Numbered from the stretch's first letter, positions 33,466 through 43,203 are shown. The stretch is DNA of 64,000 nt from Pseudozobellia sp. WGM2 (GCF_017810075.1 NZ_JADNYK010000005.1:310001-374000); one strand, 5' to 3'. Made by a program: numbers and translations. The notes: generated by a model not told the origin, from the letters alone.

Positions 33466-34026
33466 TTAGTTTCTGAACCACTTTATATTACAGCCAATAC
33501 TTGGTTTCTGATCTGGGCTTACTTTTCTACCAGATAGAACAGCATCCATCGCATTTTTTAAATCTTCACCGGTTACAGGTTTGCCATTACCGGGCCTAGA
33601 ATCATCTAGTTGCCCCCTATAGACCAATTTTAAGTTTGAATCGAAAAGGTAAAAATCAGGGGTGCAAGCGGCATCATAGGCTGAAGCCACTATCTGCCTC
33701 TCATCATAAAGGTAGGGGAAGCTATACCCTTCATCGATTGCGGTCTGTTTCATGAGGTCAGGTGAATCAAGAGGGTAGTTCTCAACATCGTTACTAGAGA
33801 TAGCGATAAAACCAATCCCTTTTTCCTGATACCTTTTGCCCAAGTTGGATAAGGTAGGGTTGACATGTTTTACGAACGGACAATGATTACAAATAAACAT
33901 AACAACTGTGCCTTTTTCGCCTTTCAGTTGTTCAAGCCCAAGCTTCTTTTCCGATACTGTATCGAACAATTCAAAGTCGGGAGCCATCGTTCCTAAGGGG
34001 AGCATGTTGCTGGGTGTATTGGCCAT
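33466..34026 (-). CDS. thioredoxin-fold redoxin with CNHC active site
   Basis: 186 residues, AhpC/TSA-like fold. FICNHCPFVKHV holds a CxxC motif, after LEQLKGEKGTVVM. GIGFIAISSNDVENYP and DAACTPDFYLFD correspond to the central part; YRGQLDDSRPGNGKPVTGEDLKNAMDAVLSG is a family-typical C-terminal. No signal peptide, hence cytoplasmic. Relatives are annotated as thioredoxin family/alkyl hydroperoxide reductase; the partner is unknown. Stands divergent from csaA. Confidence 0.87.
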   Translation of the reverse strand: MANTPSNMLPLGTMAPDFELFDTVSEKKLGLEQLKGEKGTVVMFICNHCPFVKHVNPTLSNLGKRYQEKGIGFIAISSNDVENYPLDSPDLMKQTAIDEGYSFPYLYDERQIVASAYDAACTPDFYLFDSNLKLVYRGQLDDSRPGNGKPVTGEDLKNAMDAVLSGRKVSPDQKPSIGCNIKWFRN

Positions 34027-34130
34027 TTTTTATTCTTTTGATGATAAAGTTAAAAACTAATTAGGGCAGTCTTTACTATATTAGGTGCTATTTTAGTTCA
34101 ATTAAATTAATTTCTAAATGATAGTTGCTT

Positions 34131-34469
34131 ATGCAAGGTGAGATTAACTGGTCAGATTTTGCTAAAATCGATATGCGCGTAGGAACCATAATCGAGGTGA
34201 ACGATTTTCCAAAAGCGAGAAATCCTGCTTATCAGATTCATGTTGATTTTGGAGGTGAAATAGGTATACGTAAATCTTCTGCGCAAATAACATCTAGGTA
34301 TAATAAGGCGGAGTTGGTCGGTAAACAGGTAGTTGCCGTAGTAAATTTTCCTAAAAAGCAGATTGCAAATTTTATGAGTGAATGTCTAATTCTGGGCGCT
34401 GTAGATGGTAAAGATGTTATTCTTTTACAACCTCAGGCCGAAGTTGAGAACGGACTTAAAATTTCTTGA
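34131..34469 (+). CDS. csaA: tRNA-binding protein, CsaA type
   Basis: 112 residues from ATG 34131 (a TTG two codons earlier, at 34125, is possible). OB-fold tRNA-binding domain: WSDFAKIDMRVGTIIEVNDFPKAR, IGIRKSSAQIT, and VVAVVNFPKKQIANFMSE are clear CsaA signatures. It is a small dimeric protein related to the C-terminal of MetRS. First of three overlapping genes: the BASS transporter and PlsC-type genes follow with TTG starts on the stop codons. Confidence 0.9.
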   Translation: MQGEINWSDFAKIDMRVGTIIEVNDFPKARNPAYQIHVDFGGEIGIRKSSAQITSRYNKAELVGKQVVAVVNFPKKQIANFMSECLILGAVDGKDVILLQPQAEVENGLKIS

Positions 34470-35395
34470 TTGTTTTGAACGAGACCCTTATAGATAACGT
34501 TGTTCTCAATTTTGATGCTAATTCGCAATGGGTCTTGAACATTGCATTGGCTTTCGTAATGTTCGGTATTGCTCTAGAAATCTCTATTGATGATTTTAAA
34601 CAGTTGCTAAAGAATCCGAAATCAATAGCGACCGGGGTCTTGTGTCAATTTTTATTTTTACCGATACTAACTTTCATATTGGTTTTTATCATTGAGCCTT
34701 TACCTAGTTTCGCTATGGGTATGTTTATGGTAGCAGCTTGCCCAGGCGGCAATGTCTCGAATTTTATAACACATATCGCCGGAGGTAATACTGCGCTATC
34801 AATAAGTTTGACGGCAGTGGCCACATTACTGGCGGTAGTAATGACACCGATAAACCTTCAATTTTGGGGCGGACTGTACGAACCGACTTTCAATATTTTA
34901 TCAAAAGTATCTGTATCACCATTGCAAATGGTGAAACTGGTATCTTTACTATTAGGCTTGCCTTTGGTGTTGGGCGTATTAGCCAATCATTATAGACCTA
35001 AATTGGCCGCTAGAGTAGGTAGGGTATTAAAAAATGTTTCACTACTTTTTTTCATAATATTGATATTTATAGCTCTATACAGTAATCGAGAAATATTTCT
35101 TGACTATGTCTATTATGTATTTTGGCTCGTGGTTCTTCACAATATTATAGCTTTTTTAACCGGATTTTCAGTTGCAAAAATTATAGGTTTGTCCTCCGAA
35201 GATGTTCGATCGATAACTGTGGAGACGGGTATACAGAATTCAGGTTTGGGGTTGTTGTTGATTTTTTCATTTTTTGATGGAATGGGAGGCATGGCCCTCT
35301 TGGCTGCTTTTTGGGGTATTTGGCATTTAGTTTCAGGGTTGTTGTTGGCCGCGTATTGGGGTGGCAGACCTATTAAAATGGAAAAACTGACTTGA
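34466..35395 (+). CDS. bile acid:sodium symporter family (BASS) transporter
   Basis: 309 residues, nine to ten hydrophobic segments. Conserved stretches: FVMFGIALEISIDDFK (segment 1 end), CQFLFLPILTF, ACPGGNVSNFITHIAGGNTALSISLT with sodium-site residues, and ETGIQNSGLGLLLI. Usual substrates are organic anions; pantoate and pyruvate carriers are in the same superfamily. No ATG exists before the first membrane segment; the start is TTG 34466, overlapping the csaA stop by four bases (TTGA). Confidence 0.88.
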   Translation: MIVLNETLIDNVVLNFDANSQWVLNIALAFVMFGIALEISIDDFKQLLKNPKSIATGVLCQFLFLPILTFILVFIIEPLPSFAMGMFMVAACPGGNVSNFITHIAGGNTALSISLTAVATLLAVVMTPINLQFWGGLYEPTFNILSKVSVSPLQMVKLVSLLLGLPLVLGVLANHYRPKLAARVGRVLKNVSLLFFIILIFIALYSNREIFLDYVYYVFWLVVLHNIIAFLTGFSVAKIIGLSSEDVRSITVETGIQNSGLGLLLIFSFFDGMGGMALLAAFWGIWHLVSGLLLAAYWGGRPIKMEKLT

Positions 35396-36432
35396 AGAAC
35401 TTAGGTTACCAGTTATTAAAGAGGTACGTAAAGGCTGCGCTTTATCTCTATTTTGGGAAAATTGTGGTGCATGGCCTAAAAAATGTACCCGAAAAAGGGC
35501 CGGTGCTTTTTTTGCCCAATCATCAAAACGCCTTGTTGGATGTACTTTTGATTGTTGTCGATTGCAACAGAAAGCCTTTCTTTCTTACCAGATCTGATGT
35601 TTTTATCAGACCAGTTCTCAAAAGGTTTTTTTCCTTTTTGCTGATGATTCCTATCTATAGAATACGTGATGGGCGAAAGTCGTTGGTGAAGAATGAGGTC
35701 ATTTTTGATCAATGTGCCACATTGTTCAAAGATGGTCATGCTATTGTAATGTTTCCAGAGGCAAATCACAATCTTAAGAGAAGGGTTCGAAATTTGAGTA
35801 AAGGCTTTACCCGAATATTGTTTAATGCAATTGAAAAAGAAGGGGCTCAAGATATTAAGATTGTTCCTGTGGGCTTAAATTATAGGAAAGCCCAGGTTTT
35901 TCCTGATGAGGTATCCTTGTACTATGGCGAACCCATTTTAGTGAACGATTTATATACTGTAGATGATAAGCCTGCTTCGACAATAGCGGTTAAGGAAGCA
36001 GTATCATATCGACTTAAAAGATTAACGACTCATATTGAAGAAGAAGACCGATATGATGAAATTCATACGCATCTCGAAAGAGCAGGTGTAGATTTTCTAG
36101 ATCCACAACAAGCTAATAATGCCCAGAAGAGTTTAGATGGCTTAAATCTGAATACAAAAGAAGATAAAACTTCAATCGGTCCTTTAAAGTTGCTGTTTAC
36201 AGTTGTGAACTTTCCCGTAATCGCTCTATGGCGCTTTTGGGCCAAACCAAAAGTTTGGGAGATTGAATTTATGTCGACCTTGCGTTTTGCTTTCGCGATG
36301 ATAAGCTATCCTGTTTATTATTTGTTGTTATTACTAGCCGTTGCTTTGCTGTTTAATTTTACAGTAGCATTAATAACTATAGTATTACTTTTTGTTTTTA
36401 ACTGGGCGTTTGTGAGGCTGGGCAGCAAGTGA
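35392..36432 (+). CDS. 1-acyl-glycerol-3-phosphate acyltransferase-like (PlsC domain) membrane protein
   Basis: 346 residues. The HX4D motif appears as NHQNALLD, preceded by KGPVLFLP; a second motif FPEANHN fits block III. These belong to the PlsC superfamily, which transfers acyl chains to glycerol phosphates or other lipids. Two membrane segments lie at the C-terminus (about 290-345), unusual for classical PlsC and more like the large acyltransferases of Bacteroidota. Starts with TTG 35392, overlapping the transporter stop by four bases; substrate is unknown. Confidence 0.85.
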   Translation: MKNLGYQLLKRYVKAALYLYFGKIVVHGLKNVPEKGPVLFLPNHQNALLDVLLIVVDCNRKPFFLTRSDVFIRPVLKRFFSFLLMIPIYRIRDGRKSLVKNEVIFDQCATLFKDGHAIVMFPEANHNLKRRVRNLSKGFTRILFNAIEKEGAQDIKIVPVGLNYRKAQVFPDEVSLYYGEPILVNDLYTVDDKPASTIAVKEAVSYRLKRLTTHIEEEDRYDEIHTHLERAGVDFLDPQQANNAQKSLDGLNLNTKEDKTSIGPLKLLFTVVNFPVIALWRFWAKPKVWEIEFMSTLRFAFAMISYPVYYLLLLLAVALLFNFTVALITIVLLFVFNWAFVRLGSK

Positions 36433-36435
36433 AGT

Positions 36436-38958
36436 TTACATCATTTCCCCAAAAAAGATAGCATTCATTAAAAGTTTATTGGTGCCGTACCAAAAGGCCC
36501 TGAAATTGGTATTGTCGGTAAAAACCATCACACGACCTTTGCCAAGATGTTGAACTTGAAACGGAACGCTATTGTTAAGCATTTCTAAGTTTTCTTCAGA
36601 TATGTAACCACTCATGAGCGCATTAGCAGTGTACTGAATCGGATTATTATAACTGTTCTTATCAGGTTTGATATAGATGTTCGTATTTCTAAATAATGGT
36701 AGTCTATTATGTAGATAACCATAATTGATTGGGTGGGAGAGGTCTAATTTGGCTTCGAAAATAGCACCTCCCGTTTCTTGGGCACCACGAAAATCTCTTT
36801 TCTCACCAAAAGATATATTTCGGGCTTTCAAGGTATCTTTTTTAAACTCAAGTTTTATCAGGTCTTTATTCGCAAAAACCTCCGCCGTATTTCGGTAACC
36901 TATCAAACTACCCCCGTCTTTGACCCAATTTTTCAATTTTGATATTCTAGGTTTAGAAAGAGCCTTGCCGCTAATACTGGGTACTATAATATCGGTATAC
37001 TTACTCAAATCAACAGAGTCAAAATAATTTAAATCTATTTTGGTCAGTTTGATTTTGTAACGAGTATCGAACAAATGCCAAATTTCGCCCGCATCATATG
37101 AACGAACTCCATTACCAACCAAAATAGCCACTTTCGGTCTCAGAATAGGGTCAAAGTCATTACTTCCTAAATCGATACCTCGTGCGAGTCCGGTATTAAC
37201 AGATTTGATATTAAGATTGCATTTTTGGGAAACATTTTTGAGAAAACCATAGATTTCTTCGGGGTCGAGATCTTGGTTTTGAGCAGGAATCATAATTGTG
37301 CCGTAACCATACTGAGTGCCGTTTAGATTGAATGGCGCTTTTGCGACCTTAGCTCGAATACCTTTTTCGGTAATCATGTTCAGGGCCTTAGGGGTGTAAT
37401 ATTCGTTCCATTCAAAAAGATAGGCGTAAGTGCTTTGGTCGTCAATCTTACCCTCTGGCTCGGCAAGAGTTTTAACCTCGTCACCCATATTTTGTAAAGA
37501 ACGAAGTTCTGTATAATCCATATTAAACGCCAACGGCAACGTCCAAGCAGAAATGTCATAAAATATACTATCCGTAAACGTGGTGCGTTTCTCGAACATC
37601 GCTTTAATCAATCGGTGATTCTTTTGACTGTAGGGTACGATATAGCTATTGCCCTTTTTGTAATCTTTTCCATTGTATCTGAAATCATATTTGAGTTCAT
37701 GAAACTTTACTTTGTGCCTCTGCAGTATTTCAGCAAGATGCCAAGTTCGAGAAGCATCTTTTTGGTCGCCAAAAAGTATGGCTCGTGAGCGACCAATTAC
37801 AGATTCAAGCCCAACTTCTTTAAAAAACTGTTGTTGGTACTTTAATATTTTCACTCTCATTTCTTTCGCAGCCTGTATGGTCGAAAGAGCGGTCGTAAAC
37901 TGATTACGAATGGTGAAAGGAAAGCTTAACAGTCCGTTCTCAGATTCTTGCAAATGCCCACGTGAACTTCCCTGTTCGAACAGAATGCCTATACTTCCGT
38001 TAATATCAGGAAAAGTTGAACCCTTACCATAAAAGTAATCATCATAATTCTCTTCGGAATAATAGAGGGAACCGATTTTATCTAAAGCTTTTGCATGATA
38101 AATACCTATTTCAGCAGTAAGAGACTGATTATTTTTAGGAGTTAACGGATGCACTCTCGATGAGACCCCGGGCTGAAAAAAGAAAGTAGAGTTCGTTCCC
38201 ATTTCATGATGGTCAGTAAGTATGTTTGGCATCCAAGAATGAAAGGTCTCTATACGCGCACGGCTTTCGGGTAATTGCACTGGTAACCAATCTCGATTCA
38301 TATCGAACCAATAGTGGTTTGTTCTGGCGCCTGGCCAAACTTCATGATACTCCCGCTCATTATTGTCAGGGTTGAGCTGAACACTTTTGTTGGTGTTTGC
38401 CCAATAGGCAAAACGCTGAAGACCGTCAGGGTTGAAAGAAGGGTCTAGTAATATGACCATATTTTTCAGTAACTCTTCGATTTCGGGCCCTTGAGCGGCA
38501 GCTAAATAATAGGCATAGGCCAAGGCAGCATTTGAACCGCTGGGCTCATTGCCATGAATAGAAAACCCTTGATAGACCACAATAGGCATTTTCTGAACAT
38601 TTATCGAGCCTCCACCGTTCTCGGTAATCGCCAGATGTTCTTTTCGAATTTGTTCTATATTCTGGTGGTTTTCGGTTGAAGTTGCCGTGAGTAATAAAAG
38701 TGGTCTATTCTCAAAAGTTGCCCCTCGGTTTTCTATTGATAGGCGATTACTGGCTCTTGCCAGTTCTTGCATATAGAATACCAGCTTGTCATGGGTTACA
38801 TGCCATTCGCCAACTTCATGACCAAGAACTTGTTTAGGGGTGGGTATGCTAGAGTCGTAGGTAACATCCTCTGGAAGATAGTAACTGAGGTCGGAAATGG
38901 TTTGGGCTATTAGACTCTGAGATAACGAGAGAATGAGAACCAAAAGTAACGAGCGCAT
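36436..38958 (-). CDS. large M14-family zinc carboxypeptidase, secreted
   Basis: 840 residues. Signal peptide ends at S-L-I-A-Q. The peptidase domain covers about 60-330: HGNEPSGSNAALAYAY holds the HxxE zinc ligands, then LDPSFNPDGLQRFAYWANTNKS, and ILTDHHEMG for the third His. The catalytic Glu is expected in LFEQGSSRGH. The remaining 450 residues form beta-rich and GATase-like domains (VAILVGNGVRSYDAGEIWHLFD). Bacteroidota have many such outer peptidases for protein scavenging. Convergent with the PlsC gene, 3 bp apart. Confidence 0.88.
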   Translation of the reverse strand: MRSLLLVLILSLSQSLIAQTISDLSYYLPEDVTYDSSIPTPKQVLGHEVGEWHVTHDKLVFYMQELARASNRLSIENRGATFENRPLLLLTATSTENHQNIEQIRKEHLAITENGGGSINVQKMPIVVYQGFSIHGNEPSGSNAALAYAYYLAAAQGPEIEELLKNMVILLDPSFNPDGLQRFAYWANTNKSVQLNPDNNEREYHEVWPGARTNHYWFDMNRDWLPVQLPESRARIETFHSWMPNILTDHHEMGTNSTFFFQPGVSSRVHPLTPKNNQSLTAEIGIYHAKALDKIGSLYYSEENYDDYFYGKGSTFPDINGSIGILFEQGSSRGHLQESENGLLSFPFTIRNQFTTALSTIQAAKEMRVKILKYQQQFFKEVGLESVIGRSRAILFGDQKDASRTWHLAEILQRHKVKFHELKYDFRYNGKDYKKGNSYIVPYSQKNHRLIKAMFEKRTTFTDSIFYDISAWTLPLAFNMDYTELRSLQNMGDEVKTLAEPEGKIDDQSTYAYLFEWNEYYTPKALNMITEKGIRAKVAKAPFNLNGTQYGYGTIMIPAQNQDLDPEEIYGFLKNVSQKCNLNIKSVNTGLARGIDLGSNDFDPILRPKVAILVGNGVRSYDAGEIWHLFDTRYKIKLTKIDLNYFDSVDLSKYTDIIVPSISGKALSKPRISKLKNWVKDGGSLIGYRNTAEVFANKDLIKLEFKKDTLKARNISFGEKRDFRGAQETGGAIFEAKLDLSHPINYGYLHNRLPLFRNTNIYIKPDKNSYNNPIQYTANALMSGYISEENLEMLNNSVPFQVQHLGKGRVMVFTDNTNFRAFWYGTNKLLMNAIFFGEMM

Positions 38959-39049
38959 AGGCTTAAGATTTGCTTATAAATGTAAGAAATCTAGTCAAAT
39001 AGGTGATAGCAGCTCTTTGCGCAAAAGAAAAAGAAAGGTCGTCAAACAA

Positions 39050-39074
39050 AAAATGACCCGCTTGGGGTCATTTT
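39050..39074 (-). terminator. terminator of the DUF3276 gene
   Basis: Ten-base arms aaaatgaccc and gggtcatttt with a five-base loop. Confidence 0.8.
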
Positions 39075-39093
39075 AGCTATGCTTATAATAATA

Positions 39094-39483
39094 TTAAATA
39101 TCGTCAAAACTTACATCGGTAAAGCTATCGGTCGTTTTGGCTTCTCCATTATGACTGGGTAACTGTTCTTCTTCTTCTTCCTCTTTTTTGAAATCTTTCT
39201 GATGGCGTTCTGAAATCACTTCGCTACCTTTTTCTGCAATGATATAATCCATCATTTCTTCGACATTTTCTCTGAAGGCCGTGAAATCTTCTTTGTAAAG
39301 ATAGATTTTGTGTTTCTTATAATGGAAGGAGCCATCATCGTGAGTAAATTTTTTACTTTCGGTAATAGTCAAATAATAATCCCCCGCTTTGGTACTTCTA
39401 ACATCAAAGAAATAAGTTCGCCTCCCTGCCCGTAAAACTTTAGAATAAATCTCCTCTTGGTCCATTGAATCTTTTTCGCTCAT
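39094..39483 (-). CDS. DUF3276 (PUR-alpha-like) nucleic-acid-binding protein
   Basis: 129 residues. The Bacteroidota PUR-like domain, residues 5-90, begins EEIYSKVLRAGRRTYFFDVR and continues with YYLTITESKK and HKIYLYKEDFTAFRENVEEMMDYI. The tail is acidic and disordered (EEEEEEQLPSHNGEAK). PUR-alpha-type folds bind single-stranded DNA or RNA; the role in bacteria is unclear. It sits between the M14 peptidase and the ABC exporter genes, all on the minus strand, with its own terminator. Confidence 0.9.
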   Translation of the reverse strand: MSEKDSMDQEEIYSKVLRAGRRTYFFDVRSTKAGDYYLTITESKKFTHDDGSFHYKKHKIYLYKEDFTAFRENVEEMMDYIIAEKGSEVISERHQKDFKKEEEEEEQLPSHNGEAKTTDSFTDVSFDDI

Positions 39484-39555
39484 CTCGTATTTCGTGTCTA
39501 GTTAATAGTTAATCTACCAAAAATGTGAAAAAAATGCCAATACAACAACAATTTT

Positions 39556-41310
39556 CTAATTTTCTTTCTCGAATAACTGGGTGGCGTAAAGTTCTTTGTA
39601 ATAGCCTTCTTTACCATTTAATTGCTCGTGAGTACCCTCTTGCAAAAGTTTGCCCTCATCTAATACCAACACCTTGCTTGCATTTTTTGCTGAAGAAACA
39701 CGATGACTAACGATGAGAGTGGTTTTTAAGTGCGAGGCTTTTTTCAAATTATTCAGAATTTCTTCTTCAGTTTCGGTATCTACTGCTGAGAGGCAGTCGT
39801 CGAAGAGATAGATCTCTGGGTCTTTCAACAAAGCTCGAGCAATGGAAACCCGTTGTTTTTGCCCGCCACTGAGTGTAATGCCCCGTTCACCGAGAACGGT
39901 TTCATATTCTTTGGTGAAACCTTTGATATTATTGTGTACAGCCGCATTCTTTGCGGCCTGAATCACTTCTTTTTCGGTAGCGTTTTTATCGCCGAATTTT
40001 ATATTACTCTTTATTGAATCGGAAAATAAAAAAGCATCTTGCGGTACGGCCCCTATGGCTTGGCGAAGGTGGTCAATATCAAAATCTTTGATAGGTACAT
40101 TGTCGATTAAAATCTCGCCAGAGGTAACATCGTAAAGTCTCGCTACCAAATCAAGAATCGTAGATTTACCTGACCCGGTTTTTCCTAAAATCGCTACCGT
40201 TTCCCCGGCATTTATAGTAAATGAAATATTATTTAAAGCAGTGATTTCGGTATCTTCATAGGTAAACGAAACATTTTTGAATTCAATTTTACCTTTTATG
40301 GGTGTGTCGATTGTGCCCGAATTCTTAATATCTGGACTTTCCTGTAAAAATTCGTTGATTCTTTTCTGAGATGCTTCGGCCCTTTGTACAATTGATGTCA
40401 ACCACCCGATTATCGCTACAGGCCAAGTCAGCATGTTTACATATATGATAAACTCGGCAATTACGCCATAAGATTCGATTTCACCCCGTAAATATTGCTT
40501 TCCTCCGATATAGATTACAAAAATATTACTGACTCCGATTAATAAAATCATTAAGGGAAAGAACCAAGCGTTTACCTTGGCTAAAGCCATACTCTTATTT
40601 TTACCTTCAATGGCCAAATCGGTCAGGTCACTATTGATTTGGGGTTCTAAAGCATAGGCTTTTATTACCGAAACGCCAGAAAAAACCTCTTGGGTAAAGG
40701 TCGACAAGGTTGACAAATATTGTTGAACGACCGTACTTCGCTGATGAATGATTTTGCTGATTTTATAGATAAGAACAGAGAGTATAGGCAGTGGTATAAG
40801 GGTATAGGCGGCCAAAGTCGGGGCTGTCATGAACATGATGGGTATGATACACGCAAAAAGGGTTAGCGTATTGATGCCATACATTAGCGCCGGACCTGCG
40901 TACATTCTAACTTGACTCACGTCTTCACTGATCCGGTTCATCAAATCTCCCGTTCGGTTTCTTTTGTAGAAATTTAGGCTTAACAATTGATAGTGGTCAA
41001 AGACTTCATTTTTAAGATCGTACTCTATATATCGAGATACGTTTATTAGGGTTTGACGCATCAAAAAAGTGAAAACACCGGATAGAAGGGCTGCCCCGAC
41101 TATGATGAGAATGAATTCTAGAAGAAGTCCACGTGCTGCAGATTCGGTAATGTTCGACGCCATAAAATCTTCGATTACCGCTATCGATTTCTTGACGTAG
41201 GATGGCATAACCAGTTGAAGTATTCGAGCTATTATCGTAATGAATAGACCGATGAGGAGCTTCTGCCAGTATTTTTTAAAGTATTTATTGAGGTGTTTAA
41301 GTTCCTTCAT
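39556..41310 (-). CDS. ABC exporter, fused membrane and ATPase domains (MsbA/LmrA type)
   Basis: 584 residues: six membrane segments in residues 15-310, nucleotide-binding domain 335-580. Walker A GKTGSGKST at about 365, Q-loop VPQDAFLFSDSI, signature TLSGGQKQRVSIAR, Walker B IYLFDDCLSAVD, H-loop IVSHR. Such homodimeric exporters move lipids, drugs or peptides; nothing in the surroundings identifies the substrate. The coupling helix region DLKNEVFDHYQLLSLNFYKRNRTGDLMNR is typical of flavobacterial members. Confidence 0.93.
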   Translation of the reverse strand: MKELKHLNKYFKKYWQKLLIGLFITIIARILQLVMPSYVKKSIAVIEDFMASNITESAARGLLLEFILIIVGAALLSGVFTFLMRQTLINVSRYIEYDLKNEVFDHYQLLSLNFYKRNRTGDLMNRISEDVSQVRMYAGPALMYGINTLTLFACIIPIMFMTAPTLAAYTLIPLPILSVLIYKISKIIHQRSTVVQQYLSTLSTFTQEVFSGVSVIKAYALEPQINSDLTDLAIEGKNKSMALAKVNAWFFPLMILLIGVSNIFVIYIGGKQYLRGEIESYGVIAEFIIYVNMLTWPVAIIGWLTSIVQRAEASQKRINEFLQESPDIKNSGTIDTPIKGKIEFKNVSFTYEDTEITALNNISFTINAGETVAILGKTGSGKSTILDLVARLYDVTSGEILIDNVPIKDFDIDHLRQAIGAVPQDAFLFSDSIKSNIKFGDKNATEKEVIQAAKNAAVHNNIKGFTKEYETVLGERGITLSGGQKQRVSIARALLKDPEIYLFDDCLSAVDTETEEEILNNLKKASHLKTTLIVSHRVSSAKNASKVLVLDEGKLLQEGTHEQLNGKEGYYKELYATQLFEKEN

Positions 41311-41631
41311 GTATTAGGTTGGCTTGAGTACTCGTAAGCTTCAGTAATTTGCCAAAGATAGGGCTTTGTGCCAAAAACAAATGTTATAAAATATATAAGG
41401 TGAAGCATTGGGCGAGCAATACTCCCTAACCATTCAATAAATATCAAATCGATTAAAAACAGAACCAATTTTTTAAAGATTAGGGGTATTTTAAGAAGAT
41501 TATGGGCTTTTAATTCAATGGCCGAAAGTTTTTGTTTTTTAAGGGTTGAGAAAGGGGTGGCTTTGTGCTTTTATTCCTATTTTTGCCCTTGTGAAAGCCG
41601 AATTCTACACCAACTCAAAAAGTTCTTTAAC
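41311..41631. other. intergenic region upstream of nusB
   Basis: 321 bp between the divergent ABC exporter and nusB. It contains the nusB -7 box at 41578-41585 and a long in-frame open extension of nusB without family similarity. No ORF is supported on the other strand and no repeats were found. Confidence 0.5.
41578..41585 (+). promoter_or_regulatory. -7 box of nusB
   Basis: TATTTTTG, exact TAnnTTTG. It lies downstream of the ATG that would begin the longest reading frame (41518), which shows that this ATG is not the nusB start. Confidence 0.6.
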
Positions 41632-42579
41632 ATGCTAACACGTAGGCACATCAGGGTAAAGGTAATGCAGTGTATTTATGCCCTGACCCAGTCGAAAGAT
41701 GATTCTTTAGAAAAGCAGGAAAAATTTCTGCGCTACAGTATCGATAGTATGTATACGCTGTACCTGTTGATTTTAAGCTTGATGATTGAACTGCACCAAC
41801 GTGCTTCAGAACAATTGAAACTGTCTTCGAAAAAATATTTGGCTACCGATTCCGACAGCTTTCCTAATCAAGCAAAGTTCGTGAACAATAGATTGCTTTT
41901 GCAGCTTGTTAATAACGAAGCTTTAAAATCAGAACTCAAAAAACGAAAACTGAACAATTGGTACTTGAACGATGAGTATGTCAGGCTCGTTTATAAAGAT
42001 ATGGTCGAGAGTGATGAATACTCATCCTACATGAAAAAAGGTACGAATGAATATGCTGATGATAAAGATTTTCTAATTACTCTTTTTAAGGATATTATCG
42101 CACCCAATGAGAAAATTTACGATTACTTCGAAGACGATAAGCTGACATGGGTGGATGATTTTCCTATAGTCAACACTTTTGTTCTTAAATTACTCAAGAA
42201 GGCGAAAGAAAGTCATCCACAAAGTTTTTTCTTGCCCAGGCTGTTAAAAGATGATGATGATATGAGCTTTGCAAAAAAGCTTCTGAACAAAACATTATTG
42301 AATGATGCCAAATGGGCGAAAGAAATTGAAGGGAAGACCCCCAACTGGGATAAAGACCGTATCGCCGATATTGATGCCATATTATTAAAAATGGCTATTT
42401 GTGAACTTTTAAATTTTCCGTCAATCCCTGAAAAGGTAACCATTAATGAGGCCTTGGAAATTGCTAAGGAATACTCTACCCCTAAGAGCAGCATTTTTAT
42501 AAACGGAATATTAGACAAATTGGTGAAAGAATATCGATCAAGTGGTCAGTTGAATAAAATGGGCCGTGGTCTTATGTAG
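41632..42579 (+). CDS. nusB: transcription antitermination factor NusB, N-terminally extended
   Basis: 315 residues from ATG 41632 (E. coli NusB has 139). The start MLTRRHIRVKVMQCIYALTQ is the family N-terminus (RR-x-R-x-x-x-x-x-x-YA). The C-terminal region DIDAILLKMAICELLNFPSIPEKVTINEALEIAKEYSTPKSSIFINGILD is the classical NusB helix set. The long insert between the two (about residues 45-210) is lineage typical in Bacteroidota. NusB with NusE (S10) supports rRNA antitermination. Followed by DUF1573 and yajC, the usual synteny here. Confidence 0.93.
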   Translation: MLTRRHIRVKVMQCIYALTQSKDDSLEKQEKFLRYSIDSMYTLYLLILSLMIELHQRASEQLKLSSKKYLATDSDSFPNQAKFVNNRLLLQLVNNEALKSELKKRKLNNWYLNDEYVRLVYKDMVESDEYSSYMKKGTNEYADDKDFLITLFKDIIAPNEKIYDYFEDDKLTWVDDFPIVNTFVLKLLKKAKESHPQSFFLPRLLKDDDDMSFAKKLLNKTLLNDAKWAKEIEGKTPNWDKDRIADIDAILLKMAICELLNFPSIPEKVTINEALEIAKEYSTPKSSIFINGILDKLVKEYRSSGQLNKMGRGLM

Positions 42580-42677
42580 TAATTAGGGGCTATAGTTATT
42601 CGGTAATGACAAGTTATTCTTTCGGTTACCGAGTTTTCTTAGATAGTAAAATGATTATCTTATCTAAATTATTTCAT

Positions 42678-42685
42678 TAATTTTG
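42678..42685 (+). promoter_or_regulatory. -7 box of DUF1573-yajC
   Basis: TAATTTTG matches TAnnTTTG and lies 22 bp before the start codon of the DUF1573 gene, giving these genes a promoter separate from nusB. Confidence 0.5.
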
Positions 42686-42707
42686 TAGGCAAAATAAAAT
42701 TACAACC

Positions 42708-43181
42708 ATGAAAAAAGCAATTTTGACTTTGAGTGTGTTTTCTATTTTGGCATTTGTGTCTTGTAAAGAAAATGCATCTAGTAAAGTAAAATCTGATAAC
42801 GTTGCGGAGGCTGCGGAAAGAGATGAAGCTGGCAAACAAGTGCCAGTAATGTCTTTTGAAAAAGAAGAGCATGATTTTGGTACTATAGAGCAGGGTACGG
42901 CACAAGAGACCATATTCAAGTTTACCAACACTGGTAATGCTCCATTGGTAATTACCGATGCCACAAGTTCTTGTGGCTGTACGGTACCCGATCCACCAAA
43001 AGATCCTATTGCTCCTGGTGAAGTAGGTGAGTTGGTCGTAAAGTTCAACGGTTCCGGTCAAAATCAGGTAACGAAAACTATTACGGTAAAAGCAAATACG
43101 GAGAAAGGCTCTGAACTTTTGCGAATCAAAGCGTTCGTAAACCCTAAAGGTGCAGCTCCGGTTGGGCCAACATCCAAATAA
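42708..43181 (+). CDS. DUF1573 domain-containing lipoprotein
   Basis: 157 residues. Signal ends in A-F-V-S-C (Cys19). The DUF1573 domain is an Ig/ASH-like beta sandwich: EHDFGTIEQGTAQETIFKFTN, then GNAPLVITDATSSCGCTVPDPP with the paired Cys typical of the family, then VGELVVKFNGSG. Role not established. Separated by 22 bp from yajC, with which it forms an operon. Confidence 0.92.
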   Translation: MKKAILTLSVFSILAFVSCKENASSKVKSDNVAEAAERDEAGKQVPVMSFEKEEHDFGTIEQGTAQETIFKFTNTGNAPLVITDATSSCGCTVPDPPKDPIAPGEVGELVVKFNGSGQNQVTKTITVKANTEKGSELLRIKAFVNPKGAAPVGPTSK

Positions 43182-43203
43182 CAATAAATACAACGAATAG
43201 AAT

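Noticed and set aside
41518-41631. 38-codon upstream extension of nusB
   Set aside because: The -7 box at 41578-41585 and the family N-terminus (RRHIRVKVMQ) place the start at 41632.
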